A DNA stretch of 21,131 bases from an uncultured Pseudomonadota bacterium (GCA_947306185.1 CAMZFU010000016.1:1-21131); one strand, 5' to 3'; positions 13,824-21,131 are shown, numbered from the stretch's first letter. The notes: generated by a model not told the origin, from the letters alone. Numbers and translations: made by a program.

Positions 13824-14075
13824 TAATGATCGGTTAACATACGAATTTGTATAAATAATTCTAGACACGTTTATACAATTTGACCCTTTACCCACCCCCA
13901 TCTCCGGGGTGGGTTTTGTCGTTTCCACTTTTTCAATGTCATTGCGAGGGGGTGCAAAGCCCCCGTGGCAATCCCCACATTGTCATTGCGAGGATGTCCG
14001 TTAGGACTCCGTGGCAATCCAGTGAATAATGTTCGGCACACTGTGCCGAATGCAAATTGTATGGATTCCCACGCT
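13824..14075 (+). repeat. 252-bp direct repeat, copy 2
   Basis: It matches 12293-12544 at an offset of 1531 bases and begins three bases after the NYN stop. It includes copy 3 of the 65-bp element (13824-13888), the terminator and both hairpin units. Confidence 0.9.
13890..13917 (+). terminator. Terminator of the NYN gene
   Basis: Same ACCCACCCC/GGGGTGGGT hairpin as after the 292-aa gene, carried by the long repeat. Confidence 0.8.
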
Positions 14076-14128
14076 ACGCTCGGAATGACAGAGGAAAGTG
14101 GATTCCCATGCTACGCTCGGAATGACAG
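14064..14128. repeat. Short tandem repeat, two units
   Basis: GGATTCCCACGCTACGCTCG plus GAATGACA, then 9 bases, then GGATTCCCATGCTACGCTCG plus GAATGACA. This is a dispersed-repeat type often found between genes; it continues the long repeat. Confidence 0.7.
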
Positions 14129-14150
14129 GGGTGGTGATTATTCACGCACC

Positions 14151-14723
14151 CTACATTAAAAACATAAGTAATATGCCGGTGGCGGCGATGATTATCGCGC
14201 CAATGGTCAACGGCCAAAAGAACCGTTTCACCATCGCGTTTGCGCGTTCTTGGAATCGCCACAGCAGGTATGCCACAATCGCAAATCGTCCGGTGCGGAA
14301 TACCGCCGACAGACCCAAAAACAGTAACGCCGGAAAGCCCATAAATCCCGCGCACATTGCCATTAACTTATACGGAACCGGTGTCACCGCCGTCAAAAAG
14401 ATTATAAACACGCCGTGTTTGATAAATAAACTTTGTGCCAATTCAAATTTTTCCATACTGGCAAAATGTTCAATTATCCAAACACCAACGGAATCAAACA
14501 CCCACAATCCAATCGCATACGCAATCGCACCACCGACAATTGAACCCAATGTCGCCGCCAAAAATACCGGAATTGCGCGCTTTTTATTTGCAACAATCGG
14601 CGGTGTCATAAATACTTCGGGTGGAATAAATAAAAATATCGATTCGAACACCGTCATTATAAAAACTATCCATGTGTATGCTTTTGTTTCCGCACGCGAT
14701 AGCAAGTATTCCGAAATTTTCAT
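14151..14723 (-). CDS. YqaA/DedA-type (VTT-domain) inner-membrane protein
   Basis: The product is 190 aa with about four or five hydrophobic segments (17-37, 50-75, 104-124, 128-146, 168-189). Motifs of the YqaA/VTT group are visible: ESIFLFIPPEVFMTPP near the start of the core, the Gly-rich GSIVGGAIAYAIG helix, TPVPYKLMAMCAGFMG, and an Arg-containing amphipathic helix FRTGRFAIVAYLLWRF. DedA relatives work in lipid-carrier or phospholipid translocation and envelope homeostasis; YqaA itself has no settled function. It diverges from rbfA, and its 3-prime side runs into the repeat region. Confidence 0.82.
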   Translation of the reverse strand: MKISEYLLSRAETKAYTWIVFIMTVFESIFLFIPPEVFMTPPIVANKKRAIPVFLAATLGSIVGGAIAYAIGLWVFDSVGVWIIEHFASMEKFELAQSLFIKHGVFIIFLTAVTPVPYKLMAMCAGFMGFPALLFLGLSAVFRTGRFAIVAYLLWRFQERANAMVKRFFWPLTIGAIIIAATGILLMFLM

Positions 14724-14812
14724 GGTTTTTATTCCCCGCCGTTAAAAAAAATCTTGATTATATCTTAATATTTTATACCTTTACATTACAATGAAATAAA
14801 TGGATTAGTCAA

Positions 14813-15163
14813 ATGCGAAAAAAAACAACTGATTCCAATCGTAATGACCGTATCGCCGCCAAGGTGCAGACTATTGTTGCAGAAATTTTGCGCGATGAAT
14901 ATGCCGATGACCCGGTGTTGGGTGGGGTATCCCTGGTTGGGTCGGTGGCGCATGGCGGTTTGCAATTCGTGCGGTTGTTCTTTTATTGTCGGACAAATGA
15001 TGTCGATGCCGCACAACGTAGGTTGGATGACGAATCCAAAACGATTCGATTCCATTTGGGTCAAAGAATTGACCAAAAATACGTTCCACAAATTCAATTC
15101 GTTTATGATGACACGTTGGAACGCGCCGCAAAAATCGACGAATTGTTGAAGAATTTAAAGTAA
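14813..15163 (+). CDS. rbfA: Ribosome-binding factor A
   Basis: The product is 116 aa, the usual size, with a KH-like fold. The N-terminal helix R-x2-RIAAKVQTIVAEILRDEY is followed by DPVLGGVSLVGSVAHG, FVRLFFYCR, an IRFHLGQRI helix and VPQIQFVYDDTLERAAKIDELL. These are the hallmark positions of RbfA, which helps mature the 16S rRNA 5-prime end and the 30S subunit, especially in cold. It usually neighbours infB or truB; here it precedes lepA. The ribosome site (GGATTAG) is weak. A possible TACAAT -10 lies at 14787-14792 with no good -35. Confidence 0.88.
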   Translation: MRKKTTDSNRNDRIAAKVQTIVAEILRDEYADDPVLGGVSLVGSVAHGGLQFVRLFFYCRTNDVDAAQRRLDDESKTIRFHLGQRIDQKYVPQIQFVYDDTLERAAKIDELLKNLK

Positions 15164-15227
15164 TTTTTCCCTTGCGATTGGGTTAATACGAGTGTATCAT
15201 TGCCGCAAAAGGAAGTGGGTAGAGTAT

Positions 15228-17015
15228 ATGAATCAAAAGAATATTAGAAACTTTTCAATTGTCGCGCATATTGATCACGGTAAATCAACATTGTCGGACC
15301 GTTTGATTGAATATACCGGGGGACTTGAATCCCGTGAAATGAAGGCCCAAGTATTGGATTCTATGGATATTGAACGCGAACGCGGAATCACGATTAAGGC
15401 GCAAACGGTGCGATTAAATTATCGCGCCAAAGACGGACAGGTCTATCAACTGAATTTAATGGATACACCGGGACATGTCGATTTTTCTTATGAGGTATCA
15501 CGGTCACTCGCCGCATGCGAAGGCGCATTGGTTTTGGTTGATGCAACCCAAGGGGTCCAGGCGCAGACATTGGCAAATGCATATCTGGCATTAGACAACG
15601 ATTTGGAAATGTTGCCGGTGCTGAACAAGATTGATTTGCCATCCAGTGATGTAGAAGGTACACGTGCACAAATTTCTGATGTTATCGGCCTTGATGCCGC
15701 GGATGCGATTGCGGTGTCTGGTAAAACGGGGGCCGGCGTGCCCGAATTATTGGAAGAAATTGTGCATAAATTGCCCGCACCATCGGGCGATGAAAATGCA
15801 CCGACGCGTGCGTTGTTGGTTGATTCTTGGTATGATTCTTACCTTGGGGTCGTGGTGTTGGTGCGCGTTGTTGATGGTGTTCTGCGTCGCGGTCAAAAGA
15901 TTCACTTTGTTGCAACGGGGGCGGAATACACTGTTGAAAAAATTGGATACTTTACGCCAAAAATGGTCAATGTCGATGAACTTTATACTGGTGAAATAGG
16001 GTTTATTATCACGGGTATGAAGACAATTCACGATTGCAAGGTCGGTGATACTATCGCCGATGCGCGCGCAACGGTTGACGCGTTGCCGGGATTCAAACCG
16101 TCGGTGCCGGTTGTGTTTTCTTCGTTCTTTCCGATGGTCGCCGATGATTATCCGGCATTGCGCGAAAGCGCGGAAAAATTGGCGTTGAATGATGCGTCGT
16201 TTGTGTTTACAACCGAAAAATCTTCGGCGTTGGGTTTTGGATTGCGCTGTGGTTTCTTGGGGCTGTTGCATATGGAAATTATTAGCGAACGTTTGTTTCG
16301 CGAATTTAATCTGAACCTTATCAATACGGTGCCAAGTGTGCTGTATAAGATACACCTGCGTAATGGCGAAGTGATTGATTTGGAAAATCCTGCGGATATG
16401 CCCGATGTTACAAAAATTGAATCTATCGAAGAACCGTGGGTGCGCGCAACGATTATGATGCCTGATAAATTTATGGGCGGAATTATGTCGCTTTGTTCGG
16501 AACGGCGTGGAATTCAGGAAAATATTTCCTATGTCGGGAATAGGGCGGTTTTGACGTATCGGTTACCATTGGCAGAAATTGTGTTTGATTTCTATGACCG
16601 TGTGAAATCTATTTCATCGGGGTATGCATCGTTTGACTATGTGGTCCAAGGGTACGAACCGTCTGATTTGGTAAAGGTTTCAATTTTGGTGAATGAAGAA
16701 AATGTCGAACCTTTATCGTTTATGTGCCATCGTTCAAGCGCCGAAAAACGTGGTCGCACAATCGTCGAAAAATTAAAAGATTTAATTCCACGACATCAAT
16801 TTAAAATACCGCTACAGGCGGCAATCGGTGGAAAGATTATCGCGCGTGAAACAATCGCGGCATATCGCAAGGATGTTACAGCAAAATGCTATGGCGGCGA
16901 TATCACGCGTAAAAGAAAACTTTTGGAGAAGCAGAAAGAGGGTAAAAAGCGCATGCGGACATTTGGTAATGTAGAAATACCGCAGTCCGCGTTTATTAAC
17001 GCACTGAAAGTGTAA
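15228..17015 (+). CDS. lepA: Elongation factor 4 (LepA) GTPase
   Basis: The product is 595 aa, normal length. G1 is HIDHGKST (14-21), G2 lies around GITIKAQT (53-60), G3 is DTPGH (79-83) and G4 is NKID (133-136). EF-Tu-like domain 2, the EF-G-like domains and the LepA-specific C-terminal domain follow, ending in the conserved KRMRTFGNVEIPQSAF. LepA acts on 70S ribosomes and in initiation or 30S biogenesis. The frame is open 12 codons upstream, but MNQKNIRNFSIVAHIDHGKS is the family start and has GGAAGTGGG ahead. It lies 64 bases after rbfA and probably shares its transcript. Confidence 0.97.
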   Translation: MNQKNIRNFSIVAHIDHGKSTLSDRLIEYTGGLESREMKAQVLDSMDIERERGITIKAQTVRLNYRAKDGQVYQLNLMDTPGHVDFSYEVSRSLAACEGALVLVDATQGVQAQTLANAYLALDNDLEMLPVLNKIDLPSSDVEGTRAQISDVIGLDAADAIAVSGKTGAGVPELLEEIVHKLPAPSGDENAPTRALLVDSWYDSYLGVVVLVRVVDGVLRRGQKIHFVATGAEYTVEKIGYFTPKMVNVDELYTGEIGFIITGMKTIHDCKVGDTIADARATVDALPGFKPSVPVVFSSFFPMVADDYPALRESAEKLALNDASFVFTTEKSSALGFGLRCGFLGLLHMEIISERLFREFNLNLINTVPSVLYKIHLRNGEVIDLENPADMPDVTKIESIEEPWVRATIMMPDKFMGGIMSLCSERRGIQENISYVGNRAVLTYRLPLAEIVFDFYDRVKSISSGYASFDYVVQGYEPSDLVKVSILVNEENVEPLSFMCHRSSAEKRGRTIVEKLKDLIPRHQFKIPLQAAIGGKIIARETIAAYRKDVTAKCYGGDITRKRKLLEKQKEGKKRMRTFGNVEIPQSAFINALKV

Positions 17016-17034
17016 TGTAAAAAAAGGAATAAAT

Positions 17035-17625
17035 ATGCCAGTGTTTTCTAAATATGTAGCACCAGAACATACTGAATCTAGTGAAAGATGGCGCGAAATG
17101 AAAAAGGCGCAGGCCAATGTCAAAGCCAAACGCAAAGCATACCATTTGTTAGAAAATAATTTTCAATGTGTAGAAGACCAAAAAGCAACCAAAAGAGTCG
17201 AAGTCGTTATTGATAACGATGGTGGTGCACATAATGTTCAAGAAGTTGCAATACCGTTGCATTGTTTTATTTTTCATAAAGATAAAAAATGTGAAAATGT
17301 GAACTGTCCACATATACCGTGGAACACAAAAATGGTCAGTGCCTTTACAGAACTGCAAGATGCACGGCATGAACGTAATTTGGCCTTTTGGAATTTGTTT
17401 GGGTTAAAGACACGCGTAATCTATATTCAAGAATTCCGCAAATTGAAGAAAGAGAAAAAAGACAAGGCCAAAGAAGTTTTTAGTTTGTATTGTAAATATA
17501 CTATCGCCGAAGGTATGGATGCAGTCCGGGCGCAAGAAAAGTATGACAGTGCATTGAAAGAATATGACGATTTAGTATCGGCATGTAAGGTCGCACGTCG
17601 CAAAGCATGGGGACGCAATAAGTAA
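17035..17625 (+). CDS. Cys-motif helical protein, member 1 of a local paralog pair
   Basis: The product is 196 aa and not a family I recognise. It is Lys- and Glu-rich and mostly helical, with likely coiled coils at about 15-45 and 133-190. In the middle is C77-x2-F80-x-K82-x3-C86-E87-x3-C91-P92, followed by His93, which could bind zinc. DAR is at 109-111. The next gene repeats this block with the same spacing. No signal peptide, so cytoplasmic. It starts 19 bases after lepA with an AAAAAAGGA site, so it rides on the rbfA-lepA transcript. The function is unknown. Confidence 0.75.
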   Translation: MPVFSKYVAPEHTESSERWREMKKAQANVKAKRKAYHLLENNFQCVEDQKATKRVEVVIDNDGGAHNVQEVAIPLHCFIFHKDKKCENVNCPHIPWNTKMVSAFTELQDARHERNLAFWNLFGLKTRVIYIQEFRKLKKEKKDKAKEVFSLYCKYTIAEGMDAVRAQEKYDSALKEYDDLVSACKVARRKAWGRNK

Positions 17626-17635
17626 GGGGATGACA

Positions 17636-17962
17636 ATGGGAAAATTAAAACAGAAAATGCATGATACAGTGATAATACTGAAATATTACATATCCGCATT
17701 ATATAAAGCCAAGGCCTATAAAGATTTATTGGGTGCGGTTAATGAGATTCAGAAATTTGGTGATGATGGGTGTTTCAGTAATTATCCTGAAATAAATGAA
17801 AATTGTGGGCGTTTCAACAAGGAGGGTGTTTGTGAGGGCAAAACATGCCCAATGTACGAAATTAACAAAGATTATTTTGCCGCAAAGAAGAAATTTGAAG
17901 ACGCACGTGTTGCACACTATCAGGCCGAAACAGCAATGTTTTGTGTAAAGGTCAAAGACTAA
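17636..17962 (+). CDS. Cys-motif helical protein, member 2 of a local paralog pair
   Basis: The product is 108 aa. C57-x2-F60-x-K62-x3-C66-E67-x3-C71-P72, then DAR at 89-91, aligns without gaps to member 1 (Cys77 to Arg111). An upstream KAY...LL helix is shared too, so the two are duplicates, member 1 having gained N- and C-terminal coiled coils. ATG at 17636 has AAGGGG at 6 bases; ATG at 17630 would sit directly on that site. It lies 10 bases after member 1 and 31 before the integrase-like gene, consistent with one transcript. Function unknown. Confidence 0.75.
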   Translation: MGKLKQKMHDTVIILKYYISALYKAKAYKDLLGAVNEIQKFGDDGCFSNYPEINENCGRFNKEGVCEGKTCPMYEINKDYFAAKKKFEDARVAHYQAETAMFCVKVKD

Positions 17963-17993
17963 AAACTTTGCATAACCACAGGGGAGGATTGTC

Positions 17994-19001
17994 ATGGCAC
18001 ACCAATTCTTTTTTAACCCGTATATTTTAGATAATTTGGCGTTGCCGGCACGTGGGTTTGATGTCGTGCAGGATGTGTCAGAACCGCGTTTGCGTATGTA
18101 TGTAACAAGTCGTGGTGTAAAAACGTTCTTTGTTCGCAAACGTATAAATGGTCGTGACCGGCGCATCATCATTGGTAATTATCCTGATATGGATATCGAA
18201 GATGCGCGTGGCGCGGTTGTTACCGCATTAGAAAGTGCATCAAAGAAAATCCAAATGAAACGCAAAAAAGTTTTGTTCAGTGATTTTATAAAAATCTACC
18301 TTAAAAATTGTGTGCATCGTTCGGTTGGCTCATACGATAAATTGGTGCGTTCTATTGACAGGCATTTGACGGGTTTGTTTGATAAAAATGTTTCAGACAT
18401 TACACCTGATGATATTCGTGAAACTATTGGTGCAATTGGTGGTGCCGCAATGGCGGAACGTATGCACGAATTGTTACAAAGCATATTTCGGTATGCGATG
18501 GATACGGGTTTTGTTAAAACTAATCCTGTATTACAGTTACAAAAACCACAGCAAAATCGTCGTATACGACCATTGAACAAGCATGGTCTGCGTCGGTTGG
18601 TGAATGCGATAAAAAATTATCCTGATATGGTTATGCGGGGTGCATTTTTGATGTTGGTGTACGGATTCGCGACTAAAAGCCAAATTTTTTCTATGCAATG
18701 GTCGGATTTAGATTTTAATCGCGATATGTGGAATGATAACCCGTTGTCGGATATGGCGGTTGTTTTGCTGCAAGATATGCCCCAAGATGGTTATTGGGTT
18801 TTCCCTGGTCGTGGTCATGGTCATTTGACAGATCCGCGCCTTGCATGGTCGCATGTTATCCAAGATGCTGGCATACCGAACCTGACCATGGATGATGTTT
18901 ATAAATTTATGACAAGGCACTTGGTTTGGGCCGGTGACAAAGAAGATTTGCGCAACAATATGAATAATTTATTGGAAGAATTGTTTTTGGTTGAACAATA
19001 G
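17994..19001 (+). CDS. Tyrosine-recombinase-like protein without catalytic residues
   Basis: The product is 335 aa. Residues about 12-85 match the arm-binding DUF4102 domain of P4-type integrases (LRMYVTSRGVKTFFVRKR, RRIIIGNYPDM, EDAR). Residues 95-180 match the core-binding SAM-like domain (ITPDDIRETI, LQSIFRYAMDTGFVKTNPV). The catalytic domain is degenerate. The first Arg, expected in TG-x-R, is replaced in VYGFATKSQIFSMQW (Ala226). No H-x2-R is seen where MDDVYKFMTRH stands, and there is no LGH box or final Tyr nucleophile. Length is short by about 60-70 residues. It probably binds DNA but cannot recombine it. A strong ribosome site (GGGGAGGA) and an intact frame argue that it is maintained rather than decaying. 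Confidence 0.8.
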   Translation: MAHQFFFNPYILDNLALPARGFDVVQDVSEPRLRMYVTSRGVKTFFVRKRINGRDRRIIIGNYPDMDIEDARGAVVTALESASKKIQMKRKKVLFSDFIKIYLKNCVHRSVGSYDKLVRSIDRHLTGLFDKNVSDITPDDIRETIGAIGGAAMAERMHELLQSIFRYAMDTGFVKTNPVLQLQKPQQNRRIRPLNKHGLRRLVNAIKNYPDMVMRGAFLMLVYGFATKSQIFSMQWSDLDFNRDMWNDNPLSDMAVVLLQDMPQDGYWVFPGRGHGHLTDPRLAWSHVIQDAGIPNLTMDDVYKFMTRHLVWAGDKEDLRNNMNNLLEELFLVEQ

Positions 19002-19017
19002 GGCTTTTGTTATCATT

Positions 19018-19058
19018 TGTTATAATTTCTTGACATATGGGTCATAAAATGGTACCTT
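19018..19058 (+). promoter_or_regulatory. Promoter region of acpP (two candidates)
   Basis: Candidate one is TG-T-TATAAT (-10 at 19021-19026), extended -10, no good -35. Candidate two is TTGACA (19030-19035), 17 bases, then TG-G-TACCTT (19053-19058). TGAC-atatgg-GTCA (19031-19044) forms a small inverted repeat over the second -35. Confidence 0.5.
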
Positions 19059-19115
19059 TTTGCCATGAACGTCATTAGAGTATGACAAGAAGTTAACTTA
19101 AATAAAGGATGAAAA

Positions 19116-19361
19116 ATGTCAACTTTTGAAAAAGTAAAAAAATTGGTCGTAGAAAAATTGGGTGTTGATGAATCCAAGGTTACGGAAAAGGCCGCGTTTG
19201 TGAATGATTTGGGCGCGGATTCTTTGGATGTTGTCGAATTCGTTATGGCCGTTGAACAAGAATTTGATATTACAATTCCAGACGAAGAAGCAGCAAAATT
19301 GGCAACAGTTGGTGATGCAGTAAAATATATTGATGCACATGCAAAAAAGGCCGATAAATAA
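19116..19361 (+). CDS. acpP: Acyl carrier protein
   Basis: The product is 81 aa, acidic, a four-helix bundle. Ser36 in LGADSLDVVE takes the 4-phosphopantetheine arm that carries growing acyl chains in type II fatty-acid synthesis. The FDITIPDEEA segment after it is the recognition helix region. The AAAGGATGAAAA ribosome site is 7 bases ahead. A strong terminator follows, so most transcripts carry only acpP, in line with the high ACP demand. Confidence 0.97.
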   Translation: MSTFEKVKKLVVEKLGVDESKVTEKAAFVNDLGADSLDVVEFVMAVEQEFDITIPDEEAAKLATVGDAVKYIDAHAKKADK

Positions 19362-19377
19362 TTTATAAACTTGGTTA

Positions 19378-19417
19378 TTACCGCCACGCAAATGTTATCA
19401 CGCGTGGCGGTTTTTTT
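19378..19417 (+). terminator. Terminator between acpP and fabF
   Basis: Perfect 9-bp GC-rich stem CCGCCACGC with GCGTGGCGG, 12-nt loop, then seven T. Confidence 0.93.
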
Positions 19418-19484
19418 ACTGTATTTTTATGTAAAAAAATATTATGATTGGTGCGTAAGTTTAACATTATAAAGGATGAAAAAA

Positions 19485-20735
19485 ATGAGAAGAGTCGTTA
19501 TCACGGGTATGGGAATTGTATCGCCTGTGGGGTGCGGAATTGAACATGCGTGGAAAAATATTTTGGCCGGAAAATCCGGAATTCGCAAAGTACCGGAATT
19601 AGAAGAAGCTGAAATGGTCTGTCAAATAGCGGGTGTGCCGGTTCGTGGCACGGAACCGGGAATGTTCAATCCTGATACGGTCGTTGAACCACGTGATCAA
19701 CGCAAAATGGACAAGTGCATTTTGTACGGTGTCGTTGCCGCCGATGAAGCGGTACGCGACGCAGGTTTAGATAATTATACTGGTGACAAGGAAAGAGTAG
19801 GGGTTTCTGTTGGCAGTGGTATCGGTGGTCTTAACACTATTTATGAAAATTGCATTGAACTTGCAACAAATGGTCCACGTCATATCAGCCCGTTCTTTAT
19901 CCCAAAATGCATTATCAATATGGCGGCGGGTCATATATCCATTAAATATGGTTTCAAGGGGCCAAATATCGCAACGGTTACGGCGTGCGCAACTGGGGCA
20001 CATAGCATCGGTGAAGGTGTTCGTTTAATTCAACACGGTGATGCCGATATTATGGTTTGTGGCGGGTGTGAAGGTGCGGTTGGTAAAATCGGTGTTGCGG
20101 GATTTTCGGCAATGAAGGCATTAAGTACACGTAACGATGACCCTGAAACAGCATCACGTCCATGGGACAAAGGGCGCGATGGGTTCGTTATGTCCGAAGG
20201 TGCGGGTGTATTGGTATTGGAAGAATACGAACATGCGGTGGCACGTGGGGCAAAAATCTATGCTGAGGTTGCTGGATACGGCCTGTCGGGTGATGCACAT
20301 CATATTACGGCGCCGGCCGAAAATGGCGAAGGTGGTGCACGTGCAATGATGGCGGCGTTAAATGATGCGGACCTTAAACCATCTGATGTTGATTATATTA
20401 ATGCACACGGAACATCGACGGGACTTGGTGATATGGGGGAATTAATCGCTGTTAAGAATTTGTTTGGTGGGACAGGTGCATGTATGTCATCAACAAAATC
20501 TATGACGGGGCATTTGCTTGGTGCCGCCGGTGCGGTAGAAGCAATATTCTGTACATTGGCGATACGCGATGGAATTGTGCCGGCCACAATGAATTTGCAC
20601 GACCCAGTAGATGAAGTCGGCGATTTCGATTTAGTACCGAATGCGGCAAAGAAACGCAAGGTCGATGTCGCACTTTCTAACTCTTTCGGATTTGGGGGAA
20701 CAAACGCGTCATTGGTGTTAAAGAAAGTACAGTAA
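19485..20735 (+). CDS. fabF: 3-oxoacyl-[ACP] synthase II (KAS II)
   Basis: FabF condenses malonyl-ACP with acyl-ACP in chain elongation. The 416-aa product has the Cys-His-His triad and the active-site Lys: Cys168 in VTACATGAHS, His308 in NAHGTSTGLGD, Lys338 in STKSMTGH and His343 in the same block. The Gly-rich end FGFGGTNASLVL is also typical. ATG at 19485 lies 9 bases after AAAGGA; the in-frame ATG at 19476 overlaps that site, so the later one is chosen. It follows acpP as in most proteobacteria, but here a strong terminator separates them. A weak TATGAT (19443-19448) may be its -10. Confidence 0.96.
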   Translation: MRRVVITGMGIVSPVGCGIEHAWKNILAGKSGIRKVPELEEAEMVCQIAGVPVRGTEPGMFNPDTVVEPRDQRKMDKCILYGVVAADEAVRDAGLDNYTGDKERVGVSVGSGIGGLNTIYENCIELATNGPRHISPFFIPKCIINMAAGHISIKYGFKGPNIATVTACATGAHSIGEGVRLIQHGDADIMVCGGCEGAVGKIGVAGFSAMKALSTRNDDPETASRPWDKGRDGFVMSEGAGVLVLEEYEHAVARGAKIYAEVAGYGLSGDAHHITAPAENGEGGARAMMAALNDADLKPSDVDYINAHGTSTGLGDMGELIAVKNLFGGTGACMSSTKSMTGHLLGAAGAVEAIFCTLAIRDGIVPATMNLHDPVDEVGDFDLVPNAAKKRKVDVALSNSFGFGGTNASLVLKKVQ

Positions 20736-20739
20736 TAAA

Positions 20740-21048
20740 ATGTCAGGCGAAGGAAAGGATGGCCGAAATCCGTTGGAAAACAATCTTCATGCGGTTCAGA
20801 CCGGAATAACGGGGAACTGTGATGAATGTTTTCTAAATGGTACGGTGTGTTGTAACAAGATGCGTTGTTCGTATATCTGTGACGATTCTTTGAATACATT
20901 TTATTGGGAATCGAATAGACCTGTTGAGAAACTTTCCATGTTACCTGAATTGGTAAAATGGTTTAATAATACTTCGACTGTAACAGTAATGTCGTTATCT
21001 GTCAATATGATGCGAAAAGCATTTGCAGAGAAGAAACGCGGTATGTAA
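20740..21048 (+). CDS. Small Cys-rich protein of unknown function
   Basis: The product is 102 aa with six cysteines between 27 and 47 (C27-x2-C30-F-x5-C37-C38-x4-C43-x3-C47), a possible zinc-binding or disulfide knot. The C-terminal half is helical and ends basic. The order F-x5-C, then C-x4-C, recalls the pair at 17035-17962, but the spacing around it differs, so the relation is tentative. The start is 4 bases after the fabF stop with no good ribosome site, so it relies on coupling to fabF. No signal peptide. Not a family I recognise. Confidence 0.65.
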   Translation: MSGEGKDGRNPLENNLHAVQTGITGNCDECFLNGTVCCNKMRCSYICDDSLNTFYWESNRPVEKLSMLPELVKWFNNTSTVTVMSLSVNMMRKAFAEKKRGM

Positions 21049-21089
21049 AACTATGTTTTTTATCGCATACGAATCGGAAAAACATCGTC

Positions 21090-21117
21090 ATACCGCGGAA
21101 ACGCGGTATCTTTTTTT
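21090..21117 (+). terminator. Terminator after the fabF transcript
   Basis: Perfect 8-bp stem ATACCGCG with CGCGGTAT, GAAA tetraloop, then C and seven T. A weaker inverted pair (ATGTTTTT 21053-21060, AAAAACAT 21078-21085) lies just before it. Nothing is visible in the last 14 bases. Confidence 0.92.
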
Positions 21118-21131
21118 ATTGCGCCACGCGT

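Noticed and set aside
12410..14128. CRISPR array
   Set aside because: Repeats are few, unevenly spaced, vary internally in a base-pairing-preserving way, and there are no spacers or cas genes.
15747..16355. 202-codon minus-strand frame inside lepA
   Set aside because: It is antisense to a highly conserved GTPase, His/Arg/Gln-rich and without motifs.
20393..20899. 168-codon minus-strand frame over fabF
   Set aside because: Shadow of fabF; no ribosome site and no family features.

Overview
The window is a piece of an AT-leaning bacterial chromosome, most likely from an alphaproteobacterium, probably a small-genome, host-associated or gut lineage. The main evidence is the gene order ftsE-ftsX-YdcF-like-plsC on one strand, the HX4E-type PlsC, stand-alone tolB, rbfA and lepA, acpP followed by fabF, and typical Gram-negative export signals (a lipobox, Sec signal peptides and a beta-barrel ending in Phe). 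The lineage is inferred; no rRNA or tRNA gene is visible.

Layout. 1-820: efp, between two hairpin terminators. 816-2813: class II aldolase (-), diverging across a perfect 24-bp palindrome from a small lipoprotein (+), then a VirB2/TrbC-like two-helix secreted protein. 2812-4050: a minus-strand pair made of a ribbon-helix-helix antitoxin-like protein and an unrecognised 301-aa protein, with an inverted repeat over its promoter. 4079-5978: tolB overlapping a secreted SNase-like nuclease. 5987-8852 (-): ftsE, ftsX, a YdcF-like protein and plsC, a tight envelope and division operon. 8906-12295: three exported proteins, namely an outer-membrane barrel, a 412-aa fibre-like repeat protein and a 292-aa protein built from phage tail-fibre-type repeats.

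12293-14150 is the plastic part. A 252-bp direct repeat (two copies) and a shorter third copy surround an NYN-domain RNase gene. Hairpin repeats with ATTGC/GCAAT ends are embedded here, and one of them is fused to the leftover C-terminus of a second tail-fibre-like gene. The NYN gene has its own promoter and a structured leader.

14151-21131 returns to core genes: a YqaA/DedA-type membrane protein (-), rbfA, lepA, acpP and fabF. New material is interleaved with them: two adjacent paralogous cysteine-motif proteins, a tyrosine-recombinase-like protein lacking all recognisable catalytic residues, and another small Cys-rich protein after fabF.

Many promoters here have an extended -10 element of the form TGG-TATAAT, and most start codons follow an AAAGGA or AAGGA ribosome site. 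The most promising unexplained items are the Cys-motif family beside the dead integrase, the repeat-bounded NYN cassette, the exported tail-fibre-like proteins, and the RHH/301-aa pair.
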